A stretch of DNA of 64,000 bases from positions 4,402,001 to 4,466,000 of the forward strand of contig NZ_PEBF01000001.1 in assembly GCF_002742625.1 (NCBI RefSeq), given 5' to 3'. The stretch's first letter is position 1. Every line of letters begins with the position of its first letter. Shown in pieces: positions 1 to 6,985 of this stretch. The DNA comes from Caulobacter sp. FWC2 (GTDB taxonomy: Bacteria > Pseudomonadota > Alphaproteobacteria > Caulobacterales > Caulobacteraceae). A model generated the notes under the pieces. The model was not told the DNA's origin. It ran no database searches and saw only the letters and a program-made list of their open reading frames with translations. The translations under genes and the position numbers were made by a program.

Positions 1-121
1 CCCCGTGGAGCGGACGCTCCCGCACCGCCAAGCCCCAAAAGGAAACGGCCCCGGAGGTTTCCCTCCGAGGCCGCCCGGCAGTTCCAAAAGGAACCTGATC
101 CCCGCGAAAGCGGGGGCCAGA
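1..121 (-). promoter_or_regulatory. rplL downstream intergenic region with hairpins
   Basis: Stretch following rplL on the minus strand, where rpoB would normally follow outside the window. Three short stem-loops are visible: CCCCGC/GCGGGG around a GAAA loop (100-115), GTTCC/GGAAC (81-94) and CGGAGG/CCTCCG (52-67). Known biology: the rplL-rpoB junction often carries an attenuator or RNA-processing site. None of the hairpins is followed by a good T-run, so a full terminator is not supported. Role is inferred. Confidence 0.35.
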
Positions 122-502
122 TTACTTGATTTGGACGGTGGCGCCGGCTTCCGTGAGCTTCTTCGCGACTTCGTCGGCTTGAGCCTTCGAGACGTTTTCG
201 ACGACGTTCTGCGGAGCGCCTTCGACCAGGTCCTTGGCTTCCTTCAGGCCGAGGTCCGGACGGACGCCGCGGACTTCCTTGATCACGTTGATCTTCTTGT
301 CGCCACCGTTCGTCAGAACGACGGTGAACTCGGTTTGCTCTTCAGCGGCTTCAACCGGGGCGGCAGCGCCACCAGCGGCGGCGACGGCGACCGGAGCGGC
401 GGCCGAGACGCCCCACTTTTCTTCCAGCAGCTTCGACAGTTCAGCGGCTTCCAGCACCGACAGGGTGGACAGTTCTTCGACCAGCTTTTCGAGCTTCGAC
501 AT
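122..502 (-). CDS. rplL: 50S ribosomal protein L7/L12
   Basis: Stalk protein of the large subunit that recruits translation GTPases. The 126-residue product has the usual family length and architecture: an N-terminal dimerisation helix starting [11 protein letters not shown], an Ala/Pro/Val-rich flexible hinge at about residues 34-55, and a C-terminal globular domain with the conserved [11 protein letters not shown] segment followed by KKLTEAGA. It lies 47 bp downstream of rplJ on the same strand, the standard rplJ-rplL order, and L10 and L12 form the stalk complex together. Start is the ATG at 502. Identification is secure. Confidence 0.98.
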   Translation of the reverse strand: MSKLEKLVEELSTLSVLEAAELSKLLEEKWGVSAAAPVAVAAAGGAAAPVEAAEEQTEFTVVLTNGGDKKINVIKEVRGVRPDLGLKEAKDLVEGAPQNVVENVSKAQADEVAKKLTEAGATVQIK

Positions 503-549
503 GTGTCAGTTCCTAAAGAGAGATTGGGATAGATATGCGGGGATGACCG

Positions 550-1068
550 TTACGCGGCGTCTTTGGTCGCGTAGGCATTGAAGACGCGAGCCAGCTGGGC
601 GGCCGGAGCCTGCAGGACGCCAGCGATCTTGGTCGCCGGAGCCTGGATGAGGCCGATAAGCTTGCCACGCAGTTCGTCCAGCGACGGGAGGGTCGCCAGA
701 GCGCGCACCGCGTTCTCGTCCAGCACGTTGGTCTGGTCCAGGACGCCACCGACAATCTTAAGCTTGTCGTTTTCCTTGGCGAACTGCACGGCGACCTTGG
801 CGGCCGAAACAGCGTCCGGGCCGTAGGCGATGGCGACCGGGCCGGTGAACAGGGCGGAGCCCGTGTCACCAAGCTTGCCGTCCAGAGCCTTAAGGGCCAG
901 GGTGTTCTTCACAACCTTGATCGCGGCGCCTTCCTTGCGGAGGCGAAGACGAAGGTCGGTCATTTCCGCAACGGTCAGACCCATGTAGTGGGTCACGACG
1001 ACAGCGCCGGCGTCGTTGAACACGCTTTTCAGCGATTCAATCGACTCCTGCTTTTGAGCGCGGTCCAT
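550..1068 (-). CDS. rplJ: 50S ribosomal protein L10
   Basis: Stalk base protein that anchors L7/L12 dimers to 23S rRNA. The 172-residue product begins MDRAQKQESIESLKSVF and contains the typical VVTHYMGLTVAEMTDLR and VVKNTLALKAL segments. Its C-terminal helix (around FNAYATKDAA) is where L12 docks. It is first in the rplJL pair, preceded by a good TAGGAGAC ribosome-binding site. rplK and rplA, which precede it directly in most bacteria, lie nearly 4 kb away here, so rplJ must have its own promoter or leader in the 512-bp gap upstream. Confidence 0.98.
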   Translation of the reverse strand: MDRAQKQESIESLKSVFNDAGAVVVTHYMGLTVAEMTDLRLRLRKEGAAIKVVKNTLALKALDGKLGDTGSALFTGPVAIAYGPDAVSAAKVAVQFAKENDKLKIVGGVLDQTNVLDENAVRALATLPSLDELRGKLIGLIQAPATKIAGVLQAPAAQLARVFNAYATKDAA

Positions 1069-1165
1069 TGCGGTCTCCTACTCAGTTAGCAGCGGCCGGA
1101 CCATTCCGGCAGCCAGATGCGGTCCCATGCGGAATTGCTCCCGCGTGCGAGTCGCATATGCCTGT
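1069..1165 (-). promoter_or_regulatory. possible L10-type leader upstream of rplJ
   Basis: The sequence just upstream of rplJ folds into at least one clear hairpin (CCGGA/TCCGG with a 4-nt loop, 1096-1109) with further GC-rich complementarity before the ribosome-binding site. rplJL mRNAs are commonly autoregulated by the L10-L12 complex binding such a leader. I see a plausible position and folding but cannot match the family consensus by eye. Between 1170 and 1410 I see no convincing gene or other element. Confidence 0.3.
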
Positions 1166-1410
1166 TCCAAGGAAAGTCGGCCGCGCTCCGATCTCGGACA
1201 TGCCTTCCGAAGAAGGGGCCTTCCGAAGAAGGCGTCACGAGCAGGAGACCTTGGCGTCTCTATCCCTGTCTCCCGACGGCGAGGAAGGGCTCTTCCTCAA
1301 TTATGGCGTTGGTGACCCCACGCCCCGTAGTTCTCAAACAGGTTCTCCGTCGGACCGGAGTCCATCGAAGAGGCGGGCCGTATAGACGAAGTGGGGGAGG
1401 ATATCAACAC

Positions 1411-1549
1411 CCCTTCCCTCTCCCCCTGCGGGAGAGGGTGGCCCGCGAAGCGGGTCGGGTGAGGGGTCGCGCAGCGTTTTCGACAGGCCTTTCAACCCCT
1501 CATCCGTCTGGCTTCGCCAGCCACCTTCTCCCGCAAGGGGAGAAGGGTG
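1411..1549. repeat. dispersed palindromic repeat, GGGAGAGGG type
   Basis: Composite of two hairpins in inverted orientation. The left one has TTCCCTCTCCCC with GGGAGAGGGTGGCCCGCGAAGCGGG, followed by TCGGGTGAGGGG. The right one has CCCCTCATCCG, a small GGCTTCGCC hairpin and CTTCTCCCGCAAGGGGAGAAGGG. Near-copies occur at 15152-15288 and 37901-38024, all outside genes. It is transcribed toward the hydrolase-HIT gene and sits about 30 bp before its start. It resembles REP/BIME-like elements; mobility is inferred only from the multiple copies. Confidence 0.8.
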
Positions 1550-1581
1550 ATAGTGCGCCCAAGCTCCGATGGGGATCCGCC

Positions 1582-2961
1582 ATGCACCGCACCGCCGCCG
1601 CGTTCACCGCGCTTCTGCTGGCCTTCGCCAGTTCCGCCTGGACCAGTCCTGCCTTCGCCGAGTTGAAGGCCCCGCCGACGCCCCGGGCCGTGGTCGCCGA
1701 TCCGGCGCGCGACAAGGACCATCCGGCCGACATGGCCGCCTTCCAGGTCGACATCGCCGGGTCCAAGGTCAACGCCATCCTCTACACGGCCTCGGGGACG
1801 CAGCCGCATCCGACGATGCTGTTCCTGCACGGCTTCCCGGGCAATGAGACCAATATCGACCTGCTGCAGGCCGTGCGCCGCGCCGGCTGGAACGCCATGC
1901 GGATCAACTATCGCGGCTCGTGGGGCAGCCAGGGCCAGTTCAGCTTCGCCAACGCCCGCGCCGACGGCGAGGCGGCCGTGGCCTGGCTGCTGGACCCGGC
2001 CAATGTCGCCAAATACCACATCGATCCCAAGCGCATCGTCGTGGCCGGCCACAGCATGGGCGGCTTCATGGCCGCCGACGCCGTCGCCGCCGAACCGCGC
2101 GTGGCGGGCGCTGTGCTGATCGACGCCTGGGACATCGGTTCACGCAGCGAACGGATTACCTCGCCCGAGGCTCGCAAGGCCGTGATCGAGGCCATGCGCC
2201 CCGACACCGCGCCCCTGGCCGCCACGCCCGAAGCCCTGGTCGGCGAGATCGAGCGCGACGCGGCCAAGCTGGACCTCGAGAACCTCACCGCCAGGATCTC
2301 CGACCGTCCGGTGCTGCTGATCGGCGCCGAGTTCGCCGGCGCGCCCGGCACGCGTAAGCTGGCCGCCGCCGCCAAGGCCGCCGGGGCCCAAACCGGCGAA
2401 AAGGGGACTCTGACCGAGGCCTATTACCCCACCGACCACAGCTTCTCGGACTCCCGCATCGCCCTGGAGAGCGAGGTGATCCGCTGGCTGGCCCGGTTCG
2501 ATCCGACGATCGCGCCGGCCGGGTCGCGCATTCCGCTGAAGGCCGCCTACGATCCGAACAACCCGTTCGCCAGGATCATCCGGGGCGAGCTGCCAGCCTG
2601 GAAGGTCTATGAGGACGCCGACGTCCTGGCCTTCATGGACCGCGCGCCGCTCGAGGCCGGCCACGTGCTGGTGATCTCCAAGACCTCCAAGGCCCGCAAC
2701 CTGCTGGACATGGATCCCAAGGAACTCGCCAAGGTCATGGCCGTCGCCCAGAAGGTCGGCCAGGCGGAGGTGGACGCCCTGGGGCTGGAGGGCTTCATGC
2801 TGATCCAGAACAACGGCGTCGGCCAGAGCGTGCCGCACCTGCATGTCCACGTGATCCCGCGCATCGCTGGCAAGCCTGTCTACCTGGCCGAAAACGCGCC
2901 GGCCGATCCCAAGGACTTGGAGGCCATGGCCGCCAAGATCCGGGCGGCGATGAAACCCTAA
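1582..2961 (+). CDS. exported alpha/beta hydrolase fused to a HIT-family domain
   Basis: A 459-residue two-domain protein. Residues 1-27 look like a Sec signal peptide with cleavage after an AFA motif. Residues about 30-310 form an alpha/beta hydrolase with an FLHGFPG oxyanion region, the nucleophile elbow GHSMGG and a C-terminal DHSFSD histidine. From about residue 325 (AYDPNNPFARIIRGELP) to the end is what looks like a complete HIT domain, with the histidine-triad motif HLHVHVIP; free-standing HIT nucleotide hydrolases begin at this same segment. The reading frame runs without interruption through the junction. HIT proteins are normally cytosolic, so the signal peptide is puzzling. Its 3' end overlaps the convergent flavoprotein gene by 4 bp. 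The frame stays open upstream, but the ATG at 1582 gives the signal peptide. Substrates are unknown. Confidence 0.85.
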   Translation: MHRTAAAFTALLLAFASSAWTSPAFAELKAPPTPRAVVADPARDKDHPADMAAFQVDIAGSKVNAILYTASGTQPHPTMLFLHGFPGNETNIDLLQAVRRAGWNAMRINYRGSWGSQGQFSFANARADGEAAVAWLLDPANVAKYHIDPKRIVVAGHSMGGFMAADAVAAEPRVAGAVLIDAWDIGSRSERITSPEARKAVIEAMRPDTAPLAATPEALVGEIERDAAKLDLENLTARISDRPVLLIGAEFAGAPGTRKLAAAAKAAGAQTGEKGTLTEAYYPTDHSFSDSRIALESEVIRWLARFDPTIAPAGSRIPLKAAYDPNNPFARIIRGELPAWKVYEDADVLAFMDRAPLEAGHVLVISKTSKARNLLDMDPKELAKVMAVAQKVGQAEVDALGLEGFMLIQNNGVGQSVPHLHVHVIPRIAGKPVYLAENAPADPKDLEAMAAKIRAAMKP

Positions 2962-4154
2962 AGCCTCGCCAGCGCCTGCTTCCCCGCCGCCACGCCGGTG
3001 GCGAAGCAGGCCTGCAGCAGGTAGCCGCCGGTCGGGGCCTCCCAGTCCAGCATCTCGCCGGCCAGGATGACGTCCGGGCGGCCCTTCAGCGCCAGGCCGT
3101 CCAGGCTCTCGAAGCGCACGCCGCCGGCGGCCGAGATGGCGCGGTCCAGCGGCTGGACGGCGGTCAGCACGATCGGCGCGGCCTTGATCGCCTGGGCGAG
3201 CGCCGCCGGTTCGGCGGGCAGGTCGAGGCCATGCGCCTCGCGTAGCAGGTTGACCTCGACCGGCGACAGCTTGAGCGCCTTGCGCAGGAAGTTGGCCAGG
3301 CTCTGGCCGCCGCGCGGCGCGCCCAGCCGGCGCGCCAGGGTCTCGACCGGCAGATCGGGCCGCAGGTCGAGGGTCAGAACCGCCCGCCCATCGGCCTCGA
3401 TCGCATCGCGCAGGGACGCCGCCAGGGCATAGACCGCCCCGCCCTCCAGGCCGTAGCCGGCGACCATGGCGTCGCCCCGCGCGCTCGCCTCGCCATGGCG
3501 CAGGCCGATGTTCTTGAGCGGCTCGCCGGCGAAGCGCTCGCGGAAGATCGCGCTCCAGGCGACGTCGAAACCGCAGTTGGCGGCGCGGAACGGCGCGACG
3601 ACCGCGCCCTGCCCCTCCAGCGCCGGAACCCAGGCCGCGTCGGAGCCGAGCTTGGCCCAGCTGGCCCCGCCCAGCGCCAGCACCACCGCCCGGGCGCGGA
3701 CGACCTCGCCATTGATCAGCAGGCCGCCGTCGGCGCTCCAGCCGGTCCACGCCGCGCGCGTGCGCAAGGTGACGCCCAATCCCTCCAGACGCGCCAGCCA
3801 GGCCCGCAGCACCGGCGAGGCCTTCATCGCCTTCGGAAACACCCGGCCGCTGGCCCCGACGAAGGTCGGCTGGCCCAGCCCCTCGGCCCAGGCCGTCAGA
3901 TCCTTGGGCGCGAACGCCTCCAGCATCGGGGCCAGGGCCGCCGACCGCGCGCCGTAGCGCTGGCCGAACCGCTCGAAGTGTTCAGAGTGGGTGAGATTGA
4001 GCCCGCCGCGCCCGGCCATCAGGAACTTGCGCCCGAAGGTCGGCATCTTCTCGAACACCGCCACGGACTTGCCGGCCCGCGCCACGGTCTCGGCCGCCAT
4101 CAAGCCGGCCGGTCCGCCGCCGATCACGGCGACGTCAACGATTTGGTCGGTCAC
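2958..4154 (-). CDS. YhiN/HI0933-family FAD-dependent flavoprotein
   Basis: 398-residue predicted flavoprotein of the HI0933/YhiN family (TIGR03862-like group), probably an NAD(P)/FAD oxidoreductase of unknown substrate. An N-terminal dinucleotide-binding motif GGGPAGLMAAE is followed by the family hallmark GRKFLMAGRGGLNLTHSE at about residues 41-58. The C-terminal segment LAGEMLDWEAPTGGYLLQ near residue 370 is also typical. Start is a GTG at 4154, one base after the vapC stop codon, so translation is probably coupled to vapBC. The gene converges on the hydrolase-HIT gene. Confidence 0.85.
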   Translation of the reverse strand: MTDQIVDVAVIGGGPAGLMAAETVARAGKSVAVFEKMPTFGRKFLMAGRGGLNLTHSEHFERFGQRYGARSAALAPMLEAFAPKDLTAWAEGLGQPTFVGASGRVFPKAMKASPVLRAWLARLEGLGVTLRTRAAWTGWSADGGLLINGEVVRARAVVLALGGASWAKLGSDAAWVPALEGQGAVVAPFRAANCGFDVAWSAIFRERFAGEPLKNIGLRHGEASARGDAMVAGYGLEGGAVYALAASLRDAIEADGRAVLTLDLRPDLPVETLARRLGAPRGGQSLANFLRKALKLSPVEVNLLREAHGLDLPAEPAALAQAIKAAPIVLTAVQPLDRAISAAGGVRFESLDGLALKGRPDVILAGEMLDWEAPTGGYLLQACFATGVAAGKQALARL

Positions 4155-4155
4155 G

Positions 4156-4551
4156 TCAGGCCGCCTCGATATCGGTCAGGGCAAAGTCGTCGCCCTTGTA
4201 GAGCAGCGGCACGCCATGAACCTTGGCGCACGCATAGGCGAAGCAATCGCCCATGTTCAGCTTGGCGGGATGAACGCCCTTGCCGAAGCGGGCGAACGCA
4301 TGGAGCGCCGTCGTCGCCTCGCGCAGGCCGATGTCGATCGTCACGACTTCCGCCGCCCCAATGTACTCGAGGACCTCGATTTCAGCCTGAGCTATGGTCA
4401 GGCCCTTGCCCCGTGAAAGCGTGCGAACCGTTTCCCTGACCGCGACCCCCGATGTGATCGCGCCGACGGCCTCCGCCAAACGCTCTTCGAGGGACTGTCC
4501 ATCGGGCTCGCCGAGAAGAATGGCGCAGAATGCGGAAGCGTCGACAAACAT
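4156..4551 (-). CDS. vapC: VapC-type PIN-domain toxin (RNase)
   Basis: 131-residue PIN-domain protein. VapC toxins cleave RNA, often tRNA or rRNA, using a Mg-binding cluster of acidic residues. Candidate active-site residues are D4 (MFVDASAF), E40 (VRETVR), D102 (NMGDCFAYA) and D121/D122 (KGDDF), spaced as in intact family members. The ATG directly follows the vapB stop codon, the compact arrangement typical of type II toxin-antitoxin pairs. The toxin appears intact. The RNA target cannot be deduced. The pair sits between ribosomal protein gene blocks. Confidence 0.9.
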   Translation of the reverse strand: MFVDASAFCAILLGEPDGQSLEERLAEAVGAITSGVAVRETVRTLSRGKGLTIAQAEIEVLEYIGAAEVVTIDIGLREATTALHAFARFGKGVHPAKLNMGDCFAYACAKVHGVPLLYKGDDFALTDIEAA

Positions 4552-4791
4552 CTAGTCGCCGGACATCTCGTCGAAAAACGCCTTGTCGACATTCAGCCCA
4601 GTGTCCGGAAGCTTGGCCAGACGGTCGCTGACAGCCCGCATTCTCGCCAGCTTCTCGGTCTTGGTTCTATCCTCGGCCTCGCGCGCCTTGGTCACGGCCA
4701 GCCTGATGGCTTCCGTGATGCCAACGCGCTTTTCCTCCGCATACCGGCGCACCAGATCGTCGGTCTCGGGATCGCGGACATGAAAAGACAT
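4552..4791 (-). CDS. vapB: VapB-type antitoxin
   Basis: 79-residue antitoxin of the PF07704 (Rv0623-like) class. The N-terminal half (MSFHVRDPETDDLVRRYAEE...ITEAIRLAVTKA) is a ribbon-helix-helix-like DNA-binding segment. The C-terminal tail (LNVDKAFFDEMSGD) would wrap the VapC active site. A GGAGG ribosome-binding site lies 6 bases before the ATG. It probably represses its own operon through the perfect inverted repeat just upstream. It is transcribed with vapC and the flavoprotein gene. Confidence 0.88.
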   Translation of the reverse strand: MSFHVRDPETDDLVRRYAEEKRVGITEAIRLAVTKAREAEDRTKTEKLARMRAVSDRLAKLPDTGLNVDKAFFDEMSGD

Positions 4792-4800
4792 CGGAACCTC

Positions 4801-4842
4801 CGGCTAGACGGAAGATAACATCGTCTAGCCGCCCCGCCAAAC
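4801..4842 (-). promoter_or_regulatory. vapBC promoter and operator palindrome
   Basis: A perfect 10-bp inverted repeat, CGGCTAGACG (4801-4810) and CGTCTAGCCG (4822-4831), flanks an 11-bp spacer. Read on the minus strand, a TTGGCG box is followed 16 bp later by TTATCT inside the spacer, a plausible housekeeping promoter. The downstream arm touches the vapB ribosome-binding site. Type II antitoxins usually autorepress at such palindromes; the binding itself is inferred. Confidence 0.7.
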
Positions 4843-4862
4843 CACCGCCCCAAACGCAAGAC

Positions 4863-4886
4863 GGGCGCTGGATCGCTCCAGCGCCC
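4863..4886 (-). terminator. terminator after rplKA
   Basis: Perfect 10-bp stem GGGCGCTGGA/TCCAGCGCCC with a TCGC loop, 30 bp past the rplA stop codon. Downstream sequence on the minus strand (GTCTTGCGTTT) is only moderately T-rich. It separates rplKA from vapBC, so vapBC expression would depend on its own promoter. Confidence 0.65.
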
Positions 4887-4915
4887 GCCCAGGTAACTTA
4901 AGCTTCGAACAGGGA

Positions 4916-5602
4916 TTAGCCGACCGAGGCGACGTCCACCTTGAAGCCCGGACCCATCGTCGACGACAGGCCGATACGCTTCACGTAGACGCCCTTGGCG
5001 CCCGAGGGCTTCGAACGGTTCAGGGCTTCGATCAGCGCCTTGACGTTGATGACCAGGGCTTCGTCCGTGAACGAGGCCTTGCCGATGCCGGCGTGGACGA
5101 TGCCCGCCTTCTCGACGCGGAACTCGACGGCGCCGCCCTTGGCGTCCTTGACGGCCTGAGCGACGTTCGGGGTCACGGTGCCGACCTTCGGGTTCGGCAT
5201 CAGGCCGCGCGGGCCCAGCACCTTACCGAGGCGACCGACCAGGGCCATCATGTCCGGCGACGCGATGACGCGGTCGAAGTCCATGAAGCCGCCGGCGATC
5301 TTTTCGTACAGGTCTTCGGCGCCGACGTGCTCGGCGCCCGCCGCGGTCGCTTCAGCGGCCTTGGCGTCCTTGGCGAAGACGGCGACGCGGACGTCACGGC
5401 CGGTGCCCGACGGCAGGTTCACGACGCCACGGACCTGTTGGTCGGCGTGACGCGGATCGACGCCGAGGTTGACCGAGATTTCGATCGACTCGTCGAACTT
5501 GGCGGTCGCGTTGGCCTTGACCAGGGCGATGGCGGCTTCGACCGAGTGAGCGGCCTCACGGTCGCCGGTCCAGGCCTTGATGCGCTTGGGTTGCTTAGCC
5601 AT
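4916..5602 (-). CDS. rplA: 50S ribosomal protein L1
   Basis: 228-residue L1-stalk protein that helps release deacylated tRNA. In many bacteria it also represses the rplKA mRNA. Conserved segments include [19 protein letters not shown], the [13 protein letters not shown] signature near residue 130 and [18 protein letters not shown]. Length matches the family. The start codon is 4 bp from the rplK stop codon, so the two are cotranscribed. The gene ends shortly before a strong hairpin, marking the operon end here instead of continuing into rplJ. Confidence 0.98.
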   Translation of the reverse strand: MAKQPKRIKAWTGDREAAHSVEAAIALVKANATAKFDESIEISVNLGVDPRHADQQVRGVVNLPSGTGRDVRVAVFAKDAKAAEATAAGAEHVGAEDLYEKIAGGFMDFDRVIASPDMMALVGRLGKVLGPRGLMPNPKVGTVTPNVAQAVKDAKGGAVEFRVEKAGIVHAGIGKASFTDEALVINVKALIEALNRSKPSGAKGVYVKRIGLSSTMGPGFKVDVASVG

Positions 5603-5606
5603 GTGA

Positions 5607-6037
5607 TTAGGCCTCCACGATCTTCAGGCCCATGGCCTTGGCGGAGCCTTCGATGATCTTGGCCGCGGCCTCGATGTCGTTGGCGTTCAGGTCCTTCATC
5701 TTCTTTTCGGCGATTTCGCGCAGTTGCGTGCGCGTCACTTCGCCGACGGTCTCGCGACCGGTCAGCTTCGCGCCCGACTTCAGACCGGTGATCTGCTTCA
5801 GGTAGTGCGTCGCCGGGGGCGTCTTGGTGATGAAGGTGAACGACTTGTCTTGGTAGACGGTGATCACGGTCGGCAGGGGCGTGCCCTTTTCGACGTTCTC
5901 GGTGCGCGCGTTGAACTCCTTACAGAAGCCCATGATGTTGACGCCGCGTTGACCCAGAGCCGGGCCGATGGGGGCGAAGGCGTGGCCGAGCCAGCCTTCA
6001 CCTGGAGCTTGATGTAGCCCAGGATCTTCTTAGCCAT
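5607..6037 (-). pseudogene. rplK: 50S ribosomal protein L11 gene, frame interrupted by a one-base deletion
   Basis: L11 forms the GTPase-associated centre and is needed for ribosome-dependent stringent signalling. The ATG at 6037 opens [23 protein letters not shown], the canonical N-terminus, but the frame is then lost. The rest ([17 protein letters not shown] through GLKIVEA, 108 residues) continues in another frame. Restoring one C in the run of five C on the minus strand (5970-5974) regenerates [20 protein letters not shown] and a standard 143-residue L11. As written, translation would end after 57 residues. A homopolymer sequencing error is the likeliest cause; a true mutation or -1 frameshifting is possible. 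A GAGAGGA ribosome-binding site precedes the ATG. Confidence 0.85.
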
Positions 6038-6043
6038 AGTATC

Positions 6044-6066
6044 CTCTCGTGAGGGCCGGAGCCCTC
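6044..6066 (-). promoter_or_regulatory. hairpin in the rplK leader
   Basis: GAGGGC/GCCCTC stem with a CGGA loop (6051-6066), just upstream of the rplK ribosome-binding site. L1 is known to bind the leader of rplKA mRNA in other bacteria, so this is a candidate autoregulatory site. The specific L1-binding consensus was not recognised. Confidence 0.3.
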
Positions 6067-6227
6067 GCTGGTGAGCCGTGGTGCGGGCTTGGCGGCCCTC
6101 CCACGGATTTGAGCCTGTCGCCAAAACGACAAGCACGCCCCCAAACCGGGTTCGGGAGCGAGGCGCGGCGTTTAGCAGGTGGTCAGGGGAGAGTCAAAGG
6201 GCGCGAGGCCCGTGCTCATGCCCCAGC

Positions 6228-6890
6228 TCAGGCCGCGTTCGGGCAGCGCAGCATGGCGTAGAGGTCCGCCGTCAGGCTTGGACGCGCCGCGTCGGTGGCG
6301 CAGGCGGCGGCCGGCGCCAGCACCGCGACCTGGCTGGTTTCCAGGAACACCTCGTCGCTGGCGTCGCCACAGGCCCAGTCGTAGATCGCGCCCAGATAGT
6401 TGGCGTAGATCACCCGCCCCAGCCGGTCGGGATCGACATGCGGCGCGATCTCGCCGGCGGCCTGGGCCTGGATCATCGCCTGGATGACGATCTGGGCGAC
6501 GTCGCGGCCCAGGTGCGTGCCCTCGAACAGCACGCGCGGGATCCGCACCAGCACCTGCCGATAGAGGTGCGCGTCGTCGATATAGAGCTGGGCCGAAACG
6601 CGGGCCGCCTCCAGCGCGAAGGCGACGCCGGTCGAGGCGGATCGCGACAGCATCGACTCGACCCGGTTCATCGCCACGTTGATGACGGCCAGGCCCACGG
6701 CGTCCAAACCCCCGATCAGATTGTAGATGGTCTGGGGCGATACCTGGGCGGCTGCGGCAATTTGACTGAGTGAGACCTTGTCAAACCCGTGTTCACGCCA
6801 CAGAAGGGCCGCCGCGCCGACGATCTCGGCATATCGGCGCGCCTTGCCCCGCTCCCGCAGAGCCATCCCAGAGTTTGGAATAGAATCCAT
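6228..6890 (-). CDS. TetR/AcrR-family transcriptional regulator
   Basis: About 220 residues. The N-terminal helix-turn-helix is clear: AEIVGAAALLWREHGFDKVSLSQIAAAAQVSPQTIYNLIGG, with the usual TetR spacing and tyrosine. The remaining helices form an unrecognised ligand-binding domain. It diverges from the SPT-like gene with under 100 bp between them, so that gene and its own promoter are the likely targets. Start is uncertain: in-frame ATGs at 6926, 6896, 6890 and 6866 all lack a convincing ribosome-binding site. I chose 6890 (MDSIPNSG) because it leaves a short tail before the HTH and keeps the palindrome upstream. Confidence 0.82.
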   Translation of the reverse strand: MDSIPNSGMALRERGKARRYAEIVGAAALLWREHGFDKVSLSQIAAAAQVSPQTIYNLIGGLDAVGLAVINVAMNRVESMLSRSASTGVAFALEAARVSAQLYIDDAHLYRQVLVRIPRVLFEGTHLGRDVAQIVIQAMIQAQAAGEIAPHVDPDRLGRVIYANYLGAIYDWACGDASDEVFLETSQVAVLAPAAACATDAARPSLTADLYAMLRCPNAA

Positions 6891-6902
6891 TTTCATTGAT
6901 AC

Positions 6903-6916
6903 GTCTATTTTTAGAC
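6903..6916. promoter_or_regulatory. palindrome in the TetR/SPT-like divergent region
   Basis: GTCTA/TAGAC inverted repeat around TTTT in a locally AT-rich stretch, flanked by a direct repeat TCCATTTTC (near 6886-6894 and 6922-6930). It lies between the two divergent start sites and is a reasonable operator for the TetR regulator. Arms are only 5 bp, so the call is tentative. Confidence 0.4.
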
Positions 6917-6985
6917 TGTATTCCATTTTCCGAACAAGCGGAACCTTACGACCACCACCCGCGCCGAATTTCAGAAAGCACGCAC

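Noticed and set aside
1117..1581. Upstream in-frame extension of the hydrolase-HIT protein
   Set aside because: Runs through the palindromic repeat and would bury the signal peptide; the ATG at 1582 is better.
2140..3750. Minus-strand open frame across the hydrolase-HIT gene and flavoprotein
   Set aside because: Crosses two real genes and shows only Arg/Gly/Ala-rich shadow composition.
5970..5974. Programmed frameshift as the default explanation for rplK
   Set aside because: No canonical slippery heptamer or clear stimulatory structure, and no precedent for L11; a homopolymer error is more likely. Kept only as an alternative.
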